DNA of 64,000 bases from Bilabrum cf. latius (Eukaryota > Bigyra: Bicosoecida > Bigyra > Bicosoecida), in the NCBI GenBank assembly GCA_965178125.1, contig OZ237769.1, forward strand, positions 248,001-312,000, read 5' to 3'. The translations under genes and the position numbers were made by a program. This document shows, one piece after another, positions 21,555 to 33,660 of this stretch (position 1 is its first letter; each line of letters begins with the position of its first letter). Below the pieces are notes generated by a model, which did not search any database, had not been told where the DNA came from, and saw only the letters and a list, made by a program, of their open reading frames with translations.

Positions 21555-24500
21555 ATGCAAGCTACTCTGCTGAAGAAGCTCAAGCAACGAGTAAAAACAG
21601 CCAGGCAAGATGACAGCACTGCATCAGCCATGCGGCACAAATAGTCAGATACTTATGTTGCTGAGCATAGAGCCGGGTATGCTATCGCTGCGCCGATTGT
21701 CGATGCAGATGGCTCCCGCGCTGACATGTGGCCGCGGAGCCAAGCACCGGAAGGACCTTCCGGTCAGATGGGCGAGCCAACATCGAACCAATCTAGGGAT
21801 TTTCTGGGAGCAGCGTCAGGCAGAATAAGCGATGTCTCGGATGACACGAGATTTGGGAGGAGTCCTATCCAAGAGAGGGAGATCCTCGAGAGGCAGCGAG
21901 CCAGGGCCATGGAGGCAATGCGAAGGACTCTGCACGGCACGACAAGAGACGGCCTGCCAGCGGTAAGTAGCCCTGCAAACACGGCCATGAGCAGGAATAA
22001 TTAGGCTTATGCCCATATGCCAGCGTCCCTGCCTGCCAGGAGCCACCAGTCGCAAGCAACTTTCGAGGACCTGCTCAGCGTGGCCAGCGCCGTCAGCAGA
22101 CAGGGAGCAGCGGCGGGTCACCATCAGGGGATGCGCGCCGGTTCGTCCCAGCCAATCCGACTACCGAAAGCGACACCTCCAGGAAGGCGCGGGATGCTGC
22201 TCACGGGGCGCCGCAGGATGCTCCCCGGGGCAAGTGCTCCGGGTCGTGCTCCTCTGCCACCGCGCAGCCCGCCCCTTCGCATCGACCGCGACCAGCGCGT
22301 TGCGTTGGAAATGCAGAGGCGAGCTGTCCACGCGGGCGCAATGTCACCGGAAGCGCATACAATGAAACCTGACCAAGCGTCCATGCAGGGTAGAGATCAT
22401 GACCAGGGCCACGACGATGCGGAAGCTGGGCAGCAGGACGGGGGGACAGGACATGGGTCGATGGGTGGGTTTGCAGGCAGCGACGATGGATTTCACACCA
22501 CGATGGCTGACAGTGCTGGTGAGCAGCACCAGCAGCAGCAGCAGGGTCAGCAGTAGCAGCAGCAGCAGGGTCAGCAGCACCAGCAGGGTCAGCACCAGCA
22601 GGGTCAGCAGCACCAGCAGGGTCAGCAGCAGGGTCAGCAGCATAGCAACTCCTTGGCATCCGTTGCACGGCCAAATTCCATCGGTGGGCAGGGGTTGGGG
22701 CAAGGGCAGGGCTAGGATGTGCAGGAATTGGCAGCCAGCACTAGTGACTCAGATGGTACTGATGATGCGGGACAGTCACACCGGACAATCGAGGCTGGGG
22801 CGGAAGCTTCAGAACCGGTCTAGTCGCTTGTCTCGTCTGAGCAGCGGTCGACCAAGAACAGCGAAGAAGACGCTGGAGTGTTGCGGCAGGAAATAGCAAC
22901 TGGCAAGACGGTGGGATCGGGCGGAGTTCCACCGCCACCGCCACCGCCACCACCAGCACCAGCACCAGCACCAGCACCAGCACCTGCACCAGCGCCAGCG
23001 CCAGCACCAGCACCAGCACCAGCACCAGCACCAGCACCAACGCCAGCACCAGTACCTGAGCCATCCAAGCCAGCTGTACGGCTGCCAGCTGCATCATCCG
23101 GTCAGCAGCCCCGAAGACAGACGGTACAAGGCCTGCAGCACAACGTGCAGGCCGCACTCATCACACGGTCGGGTAAGCTAAATCCCGAAGAAACCAGAAC
23201 CACCGTGGCTCCAATAGCCGGATTGACACACGCGGCCGGCTCTGTCTCGGGCATGCAGACCGGGCCCGCAGAGAGAATGGAAGAGAGGCGCAGGTCAAGG
23301 ACGACGGATGATACGGACTCGCAAAGGATTCCGAGACAGCGTCAGAATAGCGCAGGCCAAGGGGGCGGCGATGGCATCACTGCTAGCGGGGATGGCAAAC
23401 CAGCAAGCGGCGTAGGCAATGCAATCATCTCGCCCCGCGCGTCTCGCCGCAAGCTGCTGGCGTCAGGTGGTGACTCGGCAGCGGCTCGGTCCTGGTGGGC
23501 GCGGGTCACCAAGCCCGCAATCGAGCAGGGAACAAGACTGCCGGAGGGATCACGGCTTTCCGTAGTCGGGGAGCTGCAGCAAGCAGGCAAGCCACCACCT
23601 GTGAGCCTTGCCGATGCCGGGACGCAAGAAGACGGCGCTGCCCGCAGGTCCTCCTTTGACCACGTGGGTTTGGCCACCCCCGAGCAACCAGGGGTCCGGG
23701 CAGGTCGCCGCAGCTCCGCGTCCCCAGACCTCTCGGAGAGTTGGGTCCCCGCAAGACGGTGGGGTGGCCCCGGCTCTGGCTCGTTGGCATCGCCCGGCAT
23801 GGGCCTGGGCCTGGGTGCTGTGCCGCATCGGCTGCACGAGACCCTTGGGGCACTCGATGATGACGATTCCGACGGTTCTACTTCAGGTGAAGAAAAAAGG
23901 GAGGATTCAGCCAGCCAGGTCAATGCAAGCCGCCCCGACTCAAGCGAGGCTAGGCGTTCTACTGGTGGCTCTGGCCCTGGAGGAAGGGCAAACATCGAGA
24001 CGTCCAGGCGCAACCCGCTCCACACAGCAAACCCTTCCCTAGTGTAGCGCAAAGGTGGGAATGGTGGCGGTGGTGGTGGTGTACTAGAGGCGAAAGATGG
24101 AGGTTCGGCCGGTAGCAGTTCGCACGGCCGGCTGCACGCAGATGCTAAAGCCAGCAGACCCCTCCGCCGTAAGCTTCCTTCGATGCTATCCAAGCGGCTG
24201 GTGCAGGTGCTGGAGGAGCAGCCGAGCGACTCTAGTTCTGGAGAGGAGGACACGGGGATTGTGCAGGGTTTTGGGGAGTGGCCTTAGCTGAACCATGAAG
24301 GCCGCGCGCAGGACAGACAGACACAAGCCCATGGGCATGGGCAGGTGCAGGGACATGGGCAGGTGCAGGGGCACGGGCAGCCTAAAGTTGCCTCGCGACG
24401 CGGCAGCATCCGCGATGTCGCCCCCTCGAGCAGACCGTCCATTTCAGGGAACAATGACAAGGGCATGGGTCCTCGTCGGCCAACCTTCCTGTGGCCAAAG

Positions 24501-27278
24501 AGGCAGCAGCGCATCCGCAGGGAAGACTCCGTGCAGATGCTGTGGCCTGTGCTGCGGCCTGCAGGCAGCTCCCAGTCGGGTGGGGGCCAGCGCCAGGGCA
24601 GGGGAAGATCATCACCCAGCACGCTCGGGAGCCGCGCGGAGAGTCGCGCTGCCTCCAGACGATCTTCCATCACGGGGGCCGCTTCCGCCGTGGGCGATCG
24701 GATCAATGATCGGATCAATGACGCAACGAGTACCGCCAGCAGGAGCAGGAAGCGAGGCGACAGGCGTCGGTCGGCGGGCCGCCGCAAGATGCGCGAGGCA
24801 TTCGGGCTGGTGAATGTGGCCATCATGAGGCTGCGAGCACACCGCGCCAAGCAGCAACTGAGAAAGATGAACGCGCAGAGATGGCAGGAAAAGAAGGTGA
24901 ACTTGCCTGCCTCGGTCAAAGTGGCAGAACCTTAGTCGCTGCTGGACGGGGTTGCAAACGCGGTAGTGGCGGTGATGCTGTACGCATTCGCGCGTCTCCT
25001 GTTCGCCAGCTTGTCCGTTGACTTTGGGCCGGACTACGGCATAGTGCTGGCATGCCTCGCTGCTGTCGCCGCCGTGAGCACCCTGTACAACATGATGGGT
25101 GGTGCGAGTGGCATGGGCGATGCAGGCTCTCTGCCTCTGCCGCTTGCACTCCTGGTGTACTGCACGCTGCTACTCTTCTTCCTCGTCACAGTGGTCCTTG
25201 CCTCGCTGAACGCTGACGGTTCCGAGCTGCAGGCTCCCGGCTTCGATCCCCACGAGGTGTTGCCCACGGGCCGCGGACGCATGCGGGACCAGCGGCTGCT
25301 TGGGGGGCTGCGGGTGCTGTGGGTCACGTTCATCGAGTCGCGAGTGTCGGGAGTGCTGGCCTGCGCCGAGTTTGGGTTGCTGATTGCAATCGCAGTCGCG
25401 TACATCATCGTCGGGGAATATCTAAGAGCGGATTCGCCTTTGGCCACCCGGGCGCGGGAAAAGTACCACCGCCGGATCTTTGGAGCCAACCGGCTTGCCC
25501 TGCAGGGCAAGCTGGTGTCTCCGGATGACGACGATCTCGAGTCAGTGGTGACGTCACTGGCGGAGTCATTCAGCCGGAGGTCACTTCTCTCCGAGAGGTC
25601 GGAGCTCCCTGGCAGGTACAGCTACGGCCCGGGGCTGGGGGGAAGGGCGCACGATGGGATTGATGACGGGGCCTCGGTGGCTGGCAGCGTGCGGCTGGGT
25701 AGCCCAGACGCACACGGAAACGGCCCGAGCAACAGCCCCGGCTTGCAGGCGCACGGCATTGCAGCGCTCCAGGGGCGCGACACCCGCCGCATGAGCCGCC
25801 GCCACCTCACCTCGCTCAAGCAGCAGGCCAGGGCCGCCAAGCAGAACCGCTTCCAGCGCCGCGCGAGCCGCCGCATGTCCACGCGCAGCCAGGCAAGCCG
25901 CGTCTCCGTGGCCCAGCGGGTGTACTAGCAGACTGGAATGGACGTGAGCGACATGATGAGTGCGATCTAGGCGTACAGGGACGGCTCAAGGGAGACCATG
26001 CGGGCTCGCAGGACCAAACTCGCAGAGTCCAACAAGGAGGAGGAGGACGATGGCGGTTCCGCAACTGATTCGCGCGCGGTGCCGGCGCTCCGTGCCGTGG
26101 GCAGCCGCAGGCGTCTGTCCCAGGCCAGCACGTTCAGCTCTGGGGGGAGCGGTGCAGGTGCAGGGGCAGGGGTGGGTGGTGCCGGGTCGGTCCGTGGATT
26201 GCCAGGCGCCGGCCAAGGAGGAGAGGCTGGCAGCGTCAGGCCAAATGGGAATGGGGACGGTGATTCCGGGGATGAGGATGCAGATGATGACGACGAGGAA
26301 GAGTACTTTGTCGGTGCAGCCGAGCTGGAGGAGGCCGGTGCTATCCTGGAGGGACTCAGGCAGGTGCTAGAGAATGAGAACGAGAGGAGGGCAGAGGCAG
26401 TCAGGATCCATGCGGCCATGGCGATGCAGGCCGCGGCTGGTGGGATGACCGGTGATGCCGCTGACGGTGCTGGCGATGACGGCACCAGCGCTGGAGGCAA
26501 CGGACGCGAGAACAAGCCAGGGACGGGAAGCAAACACTCGTCATCATCGAAGTTCGGAGCGGTGAATCCGCTCGTGCTCGCTGCGAGGGCCAGGGCCAGC
26601 GGCGGAGGTAGCGGCGGCAATAAAAATAGGAAGAAGAAGATGGCCGGGAGGTCTGCCTCGATGCGGGCGGGCTTGGGAGCTGGCGCAGGGCGGGGACCAG
26701 GGCTGCTCCCGCCCGCGGATGCACTGCATGGTGGTGGGATGAGTGAGGATCCGGAGCTGAATGACGCGGAGGAGACTGTGCTGCTGATGGCAAGGCGGCT
26801 GATAGAGGAGAGGATGGAGAGGGTTGGGGCCGGCTGGAAGCGCAAAGGTGGGGGCATCGGTGGTGCGGTGGGGCGGCTCGGGGCAGCTGCGGACGATGCT
26901 GCCGTTGGTGCGGGTGCGGGGGCGGGGGCTGGCAGAGCCGCAGCCTGGAGGGGCCGCGAGGCGCAATCGTCCAGGGCTTTGGGCTCCGGGTCATCGAAAT
27001 TCCAGCTTGGCGGGCCAGCCAGCCCCGCACACGGCAGGGGCATGCGAGCCCTGGGGGCGCTCGGCGTCTTGGTCCGGGGGGGCATCGTGGGGGGTGGGGT
27101 GCTGTCAGCATACCGGGCAAAGGCGGGGGCCAGGGCGCTCGGACTCGGAATCGGAATCGGTGCCGGAGCGAGGAAGGCAGGCAAAGCCTCTGCACCAGGG
27201 AACAACTCGGGGAACAAGGGTAACATACCTGCTGTTCCCCAAGGAAGACGATCCTCCGTTTCTAGCCAGTCAAGCGGT

Positions 27279-27328
<50 letters not shown>

Positions 27329-29204
27329 TTACACTTCTGGTGATCGTGCCATGCAGCATGACCACCGTCACCGTGGGGGTGCGTTTTCCTCTGGTCCTCC
27401 CGCCACCCGGGCACAGGCACAGGCCTCCTTGCTTGACGGACCTGGGGGGCGCAATCACAGGCCCAGGCTGTCCACGGGGTCGGGGTCACTTCGGGACATT
27501 GTTGGGCTGCGACGGCTCTCTTCATCCACCGGTGGATTTTCACCGCCGATGGGGTCGGTCGGCCGGCGGGGCAGCGTCGGCAGCAGCGGTCCATGGGGGG
27601 CATCCGATGCTGCCGACTCAGCCCCTGCTTCTTCCCGCAGGTCCAGTTTCATGGGGGGGAGCGGTGGTGAGGGTGCATCGCACGGTGGTGCAGGGGAATT
27701 CAAAGCGGACGGGCCGCAGTCCCGCAGGGCACCGATCATTCGGAGCTCCAGCATACACACGTCGCTCGGCGTGGCCGAGCGGCGCCGCAGCAGCAGCGGG
27801 GTGCTTCACCTCACTTCCCCCCTTCACCTGCTGGAGGAGGACCTGGGGGCCATTCAGGAGGAGTCCCCGGCGCACAGCAGGAGGGCCAGGATCGGGGAGT
27901 CGAGGGTGGGCAAAGGCGCAGGCAGGGGCATGGGCAGGCGCGGGAGCACCCACAGCAGGAGCCAGAGATCGATCGGGAGAGGAGGAGGAGGAGGAGGAGG
28001 AGGAACACCGGGCCGCGCCAGCTGGACGGGCTCAGAAACAGGGGCTGGAGGTGGCACAGGCTCGGGGACTGGCACAGGCTCCGACACGGGTACCACGGAG
28101 AGGGGCGGAACTATGGACGAGTCGCGCGATACGATGGGTGACGTGGAGGGTGACACGGGCAGCAGGTCCACCTCATAGGCAGGGGATGCGACCAGCGGGA
28201 TCAGCAGCGTTGGCAAACGGCACGGCGAGCGAGGGGCCGAAGATGGGCCCGCTGGTAAGAGCGTTGGCGGTGGTGGTGGCAATGGTGGTGACGGTGGTGG
28301 TGGTGGAAGCGTGCAGTCGGACGGAAGGTCTTCGGCCACCATGACCCGCCGCAGCTCACTGGGGCGTGGCGCTCTCCTCGGTCAATCGTCACACCGGGAG
28401 GACCGACAGGTTGCAACCGGCGTGATTGGGGCTCTTGCAAGGAGCGGGAATGGCAACGGGGTCGGCGGGCTGCTGGCACCCATGGATAGCAGAAGGTCCC
28501 TTGCATCCATGGCAAGCCTGAGCATGCGCTCAGTGGGTGATCGATTGCAGCATCTGCACGAGGAGGAGGAGCAGGAGGAGTCGGGCGCTAAGGCTGGGGC
28601 TGGGGCTGGGGCTGGGGCTGGGGGTGGCCCTAGCAGCGAGAAGCTGGGAGTGTAGGTGGACGAACCCGGCCAGGACAGAGAGAAGGTTCGCTCCAGGCAG
28701 CCCTTCAGCGGTGATTCTGGCCATCGAGAGGGGCGTGCGGCAATGTCGAAATCAGCGCATGCCCCTCCATCTGGTGATGCTGGCGGCGGTAAAAACCGTC
28801 AAGCATCCAATGATGGAGCGGCAAGGGTAGGAGGAGAGACAGGCGGGATTCAGGCCGACGAGGACGAGGGGGTGTCCAAGGCAGGAAGCATCAGCGAGAG
28901 AGCGAAGGAGCTGCTGCGGAAGCGGAAGGGGAGGAGGAGGGTACGCGGGGCGATGGCTACAGTCCGAGGCGCAGTCAGGATGATGAAGCGGGATAGTGCC
29001 AGTGGTGCCGGTGCCGGCTCCATTGAGAGTAGCGCAGCCTCACAGCCTGGTAGTGATGCATCGCCAGGTGCATCTGCCGCCGGTACAGCAGCTGCCAATC
29101 TGCTTGCACGCCCTGTAAGAGGCAGGAACCGCCGCGTCAGCCTCAGAACCATGATGCTGACGGGAGCGAAATACACGGAGCCTGGCGCAGTAGAGCACAA
29201 CTGA
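21555..29204 (+). CDS. Giant four-pass membrane protein with disordered flanks
   Basis: Single reading frame of 2549 residues from ATG 21555 to TGA 29202-29204, crossed by twelve TAGs (21642, 22002, 22554, 22713, 22821, 24045, 24285, 24933, 25926, 25968, 28176, 28653) and no TAA or TGA. Residues about 1135-1292 (24960-25430) hold four hydrophobic helices: VVAVMLYAFARLLFASL, GIVLACLAAVAAVSTLY, LALLVYCTLLLFFLVTVVLA and GVLACAEFGLLIAIAVAYII. The rest is low complexity: Gln/His run, Pro-Ala run, Asn-Gly run, and many RR-S and basic patches (RRGS, RRSS). An acidic EEDDGG stretch (about 26040) and a GASHGGA element (27664) are also present. I recognise no family. The four helices with huge basic/Ser-rich tails suggest a membrane scaffold; this is inference. 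Confidence 0.72.
22515..22645 (+). repeat. Gln-rich run with in-frame TAG
   Basis: CAG-dominated stretch encoding QQQ/HQQGQ units, with TAG at 22554-22556 directly between CAG codons. Confidence 0.85.
22930..23060 (+). repeat. Proline run and Pro-Ala repeat
   Basis: CCACCG/CCAGCA repeats encoding about ten prolines then roughly fifteen Pro-Ala pairs. A similar Pro-Ala repeat lies at 20030-20165 in the G3BP-like gene. Confidence 0.85.
27282..27329 (+). repeat. GGCAAC hexamer repeat
   Basis: Eight consecutive GGCAAC units encoding alternating Gly-Asn in the giant protein. Confidence 0.9.
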
Positions 29205-29597
29205 CATCTTGGCAGACTTACAGCACGCCATGCAGGTTGTGGCATTCGAATTGGGAGGGTCGGTGCGCTAGCTTGATTGAAAGATGGGAGCGGGACGTTC
29301 ATCACGATCCTTGGATCAGCACCAGCGCGTCGTTCATTCCCTGCTGCCGACACATTATCGGTTGCCGGCTTGCACGTGAGGAGCGAATTCTAGCAATACC
29401 CCCATACTCCATTTCCACGCTTCTCTGTCAAGGTCCCGCGATTGGATGTAGCAACAAAGACAAGGATCGCTGCTGCTGCTCGTCATCGCCAATGCGCCAC
29501 GCCCAGTTGTGCAATCCTCGCTTGTTTTGCTGTTCAGTCGCGGTCATGCATACTAAACATATTCATTTTTCAGTTGCGCAGTTCAACGTGATTCAGC
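29205..29597. other. Spacer upstream of the glycosidase gene
   Basis: No supported gene. AT content rises near 29550-29580 shortly before the secreted glycosidase start, consistent with a promoter. Confidence 0.4.
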
Positions 29598-31391
29598 ATG
29601 CTCTTGAGAACCGTTTCAGCGGCTGCAGCAGCAGTTGCAGTTGCGTCCGGTGCTTTGTCAGCTTCGGCGAGTCTTGACGATCAGTTTGTGTTCGGAATGG
29701 ACCTCTTCAGTGACTCACCAGGATCATGGGCAGCAGCTTCGGGCCAGCTGGCTGTGCAGCAGGTGCAGTCGAGGCTGAACGCACGCGATATAGCCATCGT
29801 CCCGTCCTGGTTCCAGTACACGATAAACTCGACAGAGATCCGTCCTGATCCGCACAAAACCATCACTGATGATGATATTCGCACAGACGCAAGCCAGGCG
29901 AAGTCAAGCGGGATGCGGGTCATCCTCAAGCCTCACGTGGACTGCGAGAGCGGCACGTGGCGTGCCGATATAGGAAAGCATTTCCAGCACCAGTGGCAGT
30001 GGGACCAGTGGTTCGGAAACTACACCTCATTCATGACACAGTACGCATCCCTGGCGGCAGAAATCGGTGCAGACTGGCTCGTGGTCGGCACCGAGATGAA
30101 GACATCCACCGCGAAACAGCCCGACATGTGGCGCTCCACCATCCAAGCGATCCGCAAGACGCTGGCCGCCGCCCCGGGCGGCTCCTCCGTCAAGCTCGTG
30201 TATGGGGCCAACTTCAACGAGCCCGTCACGTTCTGGGACGCCCTGGACGCCATCGGCATCGACGCCTACTTCGGGCTGGATGGCGCCCCCGATCCACCGG
30301 TGGGGGCGCTGGTCAAGGCATGGCAGCCCATCGTGGAAAACCTCTCCGCACTGTCCAAGCAGTGGGGGAACAAGAAGATCATCTTCTGCGAGGTCGGATA
30401 CAGGTCCTACTCTCTGACGGCGAGATACCCGGGGGTGTACCAGGGCCACTCGCCCCCCGACATGCAGGCGCAGGTGAACGCGTACGATGCTCTGTTCCAG
30501 GCGGTGCTCGGTCTGGAGGGGGCTTCGGGTGCATCGCATGGCGGTGCAGCCACGGGGCCGCCCTCATGGATGGGTGGGGTCCTCATCTGGGCGTGGGGGA
30601 GCAGTTTGCTGGAGGGAGGCAGGTGTGACGACGGGTACTCGGTGAGGGATAAGCCGGCGCAGGAGACTCTGAACCATTATTTCAGCGCGCTGGGGCAGGC
30701 GCAGGGGCAGGGACAGGGACGACCCGGAGCGGCACCCAAGGCTACGGTATCGTTGTCGGTGCCTGTTTCCTCCGCCTCCGGCTCGTCTTCATCTGATGTG
30801 CTGTACTCGGACGGATTGGCCAAGGGCTGGTAGTCCTGGTCCTACAACGGAATTTTCGAGCCAGACAACAAGACAAGCCCGCTGCCCCCCGGCCGCACGG
30901 AGGTTTTCTCCGCTCTGGAGGTGAAGCCGTACGGCGGCATCTCGCTGAGGGGCTCGCCCTTCGTCCCCGCGAGCAGCATACAAGCCGTGCGGGTCACCAT
31001 GCGAGCAGACGTGGATTCGCTGGGATAGGCCACTGCGAACGACATGTCCCTGGCGCTGTGCGCGTGTGACGATTGCTCCAGGGCCGGCTGCGGGTTCGCG
31101 AGCGTGCCACTGGGCCGGTTTCTGGAGCCGTTCAACTGCACCGTGCCGACCGAATGGAGCTCGCAGTACAAGCCTGGGAACAATGGGGCGGTCGTCAGTG
31201 CCGGCGATTCGATGCCACCGGGCGCCATCGAAGTGCCGATGAGCGACCTGGCCCCACTCGTCATCCAGGGAGGAAAAGCCGTCGCCAACACGAGCTGGTC
31301 CCTGCACCGCGTCCACGTGGGAAATGAGAATAACTCGCATAACGCAACTTTCTACGTGGGGGATATGTGGCTGGTGACGAGTGGTGACTAA
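29598..31391 (+). CDS. Secreted GH113-type glycoside hydrolase with C-terminal carbohydrate-binding-like module
   Basis: 597 residues, ATG 29598 to TAA 31389-31391; TAG at 30831-30833 and 31026-31028. Residues 1-24 are a signal peptide (Ala-rich hydrophobic core). Residues 28-370 follow the GH113 (beta-1,4-mannanase-type) TIM barrel: RVILKPHVDC, ADWLVVGTEM with probable acid/base Glu166, AIGIDAYFG, IIFCEVGYRS with probable nucleophile Glu265, and GVLIWAWGS. After a Ser linker, the C-terminal module reads LYSDGLAKGW-TAG-SWSYNG ... FYVGDMWLV, which looks like secreted modules with the pattern YxDxLaxGWQxWSW, where TAG would sit at Gln. A GASHGGA insertion precedes the last barrel strand. One of only two genes here ending in TAA. 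The substrate (mannan or another plant/algal polysaccharide) is inferred from the family. Confidence 0.72.
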
Positions 31392-31767
31392 AGGGCTGGC
31401 ACCAACCGCGGCAGCAATGCCCGTGTCGCGCTCACACGTCGATTTGAAGTAGTGTGCCTGATGTCTAGCTTGCTTGTTTGCTGCGAAGTGCACATCGTGA
31501 GTATGGATTCTTGGAATGCTCACATTTCACAATCCGGAACCGTGGAGCACTTGCTTTCGCTCAAACCTTGCACAAACATCTAGTCTACGTAATTCCCGTC
31601 TTGTAAGCATAATCATACTAATTAACCGAACCATGTCTGATCCTGGCCTTAGGCCTCCAGTTAGTTGCACTGGCATCCGTCAAGTGGCCCCACTCTCTCC
31701 GGCGCCACAGTCACAGCGTGCCTCCGCACCGGCTCGTCAAGTGGCCCCACTCTCTCCTGCGCCACAG
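31392..31767. other. Convergent intergenic region
   Basis: Between the glycosidase stop and the stop of the Notum-like gene on the other strand. It contains most of a 57-bp direct repeat (31679-31792). A plus-strand open frame (ATG 31633 to TGA 31881) runs antisense over the Notum-like 3' end and is probably not a gene. Confidence 0.4.
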
Positions 31768-31792
31768 TCACAGCGTGCCTCCGCACTGGCTC
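31679..31792. repeat. 57-bp direct repeat, two units
   Basis: Two adjacent units differing at two or three positions. On the minus strand each contains the last codons of the Notum-like gene (CGGTL, TGA), so the terminus of that gene has been tandemly duplicated downstream. Confidence 0.85.
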
Positions 31793-33474
31793 GGGTTGCA
31801 CAAAAATCCACCGCACGAGTCATTGAAAGTTCCAAAGATCGCAGGCCCGGGCCCGCCCCTCGCGGTGGCATCCAGAAATGAGGGCAGAGCGACGGACATG
31901 GCCTCCTGATGCATGAACCCCTCTAGCTCGTCATACACCAGCTGAGTGTAGAACTCCCGGGATACCGCCCCCCAGGCGGGGCCGCTGCAGGACGAAGTGA
32001 AGGTGTAGTTGGATGCCATCCGAGCAGTCCTTCTCACACTGGCCGCGAAATTCGCGATGAACTGCCTCTAATCCTAGATCTACCCCCCTACTGAGTCGCC
32101 TCTGTCCTTCGAGTCCACCCCACTGGCAGCCTGCTGGCCAACACTCACAGGATCGACCATCGCGGGGTTCGGAAGGGTGGCATTGGGTTGCAGCGGCGGC
32201 CATGGACCGGGGATCAGCCGCCCCAGCTGCCTCTAGTCGAATAATGCTGACCTCACTAGCGTGTGCACTGCGGCCGCAGTGCCGTTGCCGAAGCCATCAC
32301 CACCATTGCCCTCCTTGGCAGCATCGTGCAGTGCACCCGCCACTCGGTCTGCCAGCACGTCCTCGCCCTTACCAGAGGCAGGCCATCGTTGTTCCCTGGC
32401 AGCGAGCCGTGCCATCTGACCCCAAGGACAGTCGAAAGGGGTGCGGCAGGATGTCGATGTCGAGGTGGAGGTGGATGTGGAAGAAGAAGAAGAGGAAGAA
32501 GAAGACAAAGAGGGCGCGATTGGCCCAGAGCTGCGCCTAGTACCATCTCCCCGTCCTCCTGCCTCGTCTCCAACCGCAGCTGAGGCCCGGTGGCTTGTGC
32601 CTGCAGGAAGGGGGGGGTCGCCCACTCGAGGTGCTGCCAGGGGCTGGGCGTCCTAGATGAGGCACTCGTCACACAGACCCCGGACCAGGGGCGGGCCACC
32701 CGGTCGGGTGCGGTGCTTGGGGGCCTCGGATCGGATCAGGTCCGCGACGGCTCGGAGTCCACTCATCACACCGGCAGGTCCCGCAATCACCACGTCGTCC
32801 GCATCGGACAGCGTCTTGCCCCGGGGCCAGTGCGGCGGATTCGGAATCAGAAGCTGGCGGAGCACCGCAACGGTAATGTCCCAGCCTCGGTGCGGGGTGG
32901 GAGTAGCAGTGGAGAGCGTTCGGCCCCTCGGAGCAAGTGCTCGATTTGTCCTGCTGGCATGCTCGCCCGCTGCTTGCCTATCAGCTCCACGAATCGATGC
33001 TCCTGCTTTGCTATCGTGCTGCTTGTCTTGACCTATTTCTCCTTTGGAGCCCGCGCTGCCGCTGAACAGGTCGCCAGAGCACGCTGGGACGAGCACGGAG
33101 TGCGCCTTGTATAGGTTGGGATTTGCTTCAGCGTACGGCAACAGGGACCCGTCCGGGAATACGGTAGCAGGTAAATGTGACGAGCCGGTTGCGTTTGGCG
33201 GCATAGCCTAGCACGATTCGTCGCTGTAACAAGCTGGCGAACTGCTGTCGAAGGTGATGATCCATCGCACCTACGTCACGTTGCAGAAGTCTGGAAAGCC
33301 AGGCTTTCTGTCCCAGTTGGCAGAACAATTCCGGTAATAAAACTTGGCTGCGTCACCATTCAAGCATGGGAGAGCGGGCTCGACTTGGTACAGGTTGAGC
33401 AGCTGCGCAGCCGGAATGCCTCCGAGTGAGTGGGCCTTGCCTGCAACGGCAATCCAACAAGCTGCTACGAGCAT
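31768..33474 (-). CDS. Notum / pectin acetylesterase-like protein, probable pseudoenzyme
   Basis: 568 residues, ATG 33474 to TGA 31770-31768, seven TAGs. Signal peptide MLVAACWIAVAGKAHS. The N-terminal half follows the Notum/PAE esterase order: LPCLNGDAAKFYYRNC, VRWIITFD, ACYSDESC, EANPNLYKAHSVLVPACSGD, LFSGSAG, WDITVAVLRQLL, LSDADDVVIAGPAGVMSG. In Notum the last segment is AGSSAGGTG with the nucleophile Ser; here the aligned residues are AGPAGVMSG, so the nucleophile is Ala, and the GGWYC oxyanion segment is also absent. A Ser/Thr-rich insertion (about 32460-32520) separates a C-terminal Cys-containing part (FTSSCSGPAWGAVSREFY; CGGFLCNPSQCGG). Family placement is reasonable; lack of catalysis is inference from alignment by eye. 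Divergent from CFAP206 with 186 bp between starts. Confidence 0.6.
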
Positions 33475-33660
33475 ACATAGACACTATGATGACATGGTAA
33501 GCACACAGCTGGGTAGTAGCCCCCGAGAGACTGCTAATAATCTGCACGTCAGCGCCATCGAAATGGGGACGCTCTGTTGGCGCCGCGCACTAGTAGTGTG
33601 TTCCGCAATCCCCCCAACGGCAACACGAGGTTTTTGAGTACGAATAAGTGCCCGTGTACA
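33475..33660. promoter_or_regulatory. Compact divergent promoter region
   Basis: 186 bp between the starts of the Notum-like gene (minus) and CFAP206 (plus). Confidence 0.4.

Noticed and set aside
25967-27325. 452-codon minus-strand frame opposite the giant gene
   Set aside because: Low-complexity Pro/Ser/Ala shadow of the plus-strand frame, which is continuous with transmembrane segments.
31633-31881. Plus-strand 83-codon frame with two repeats of QVAPLSPAPQSQRAS
   Set aside because: It overlaps antisense the 3' end of the Notum-like gene, and its repeats derive from duplication of that gene's terminus.
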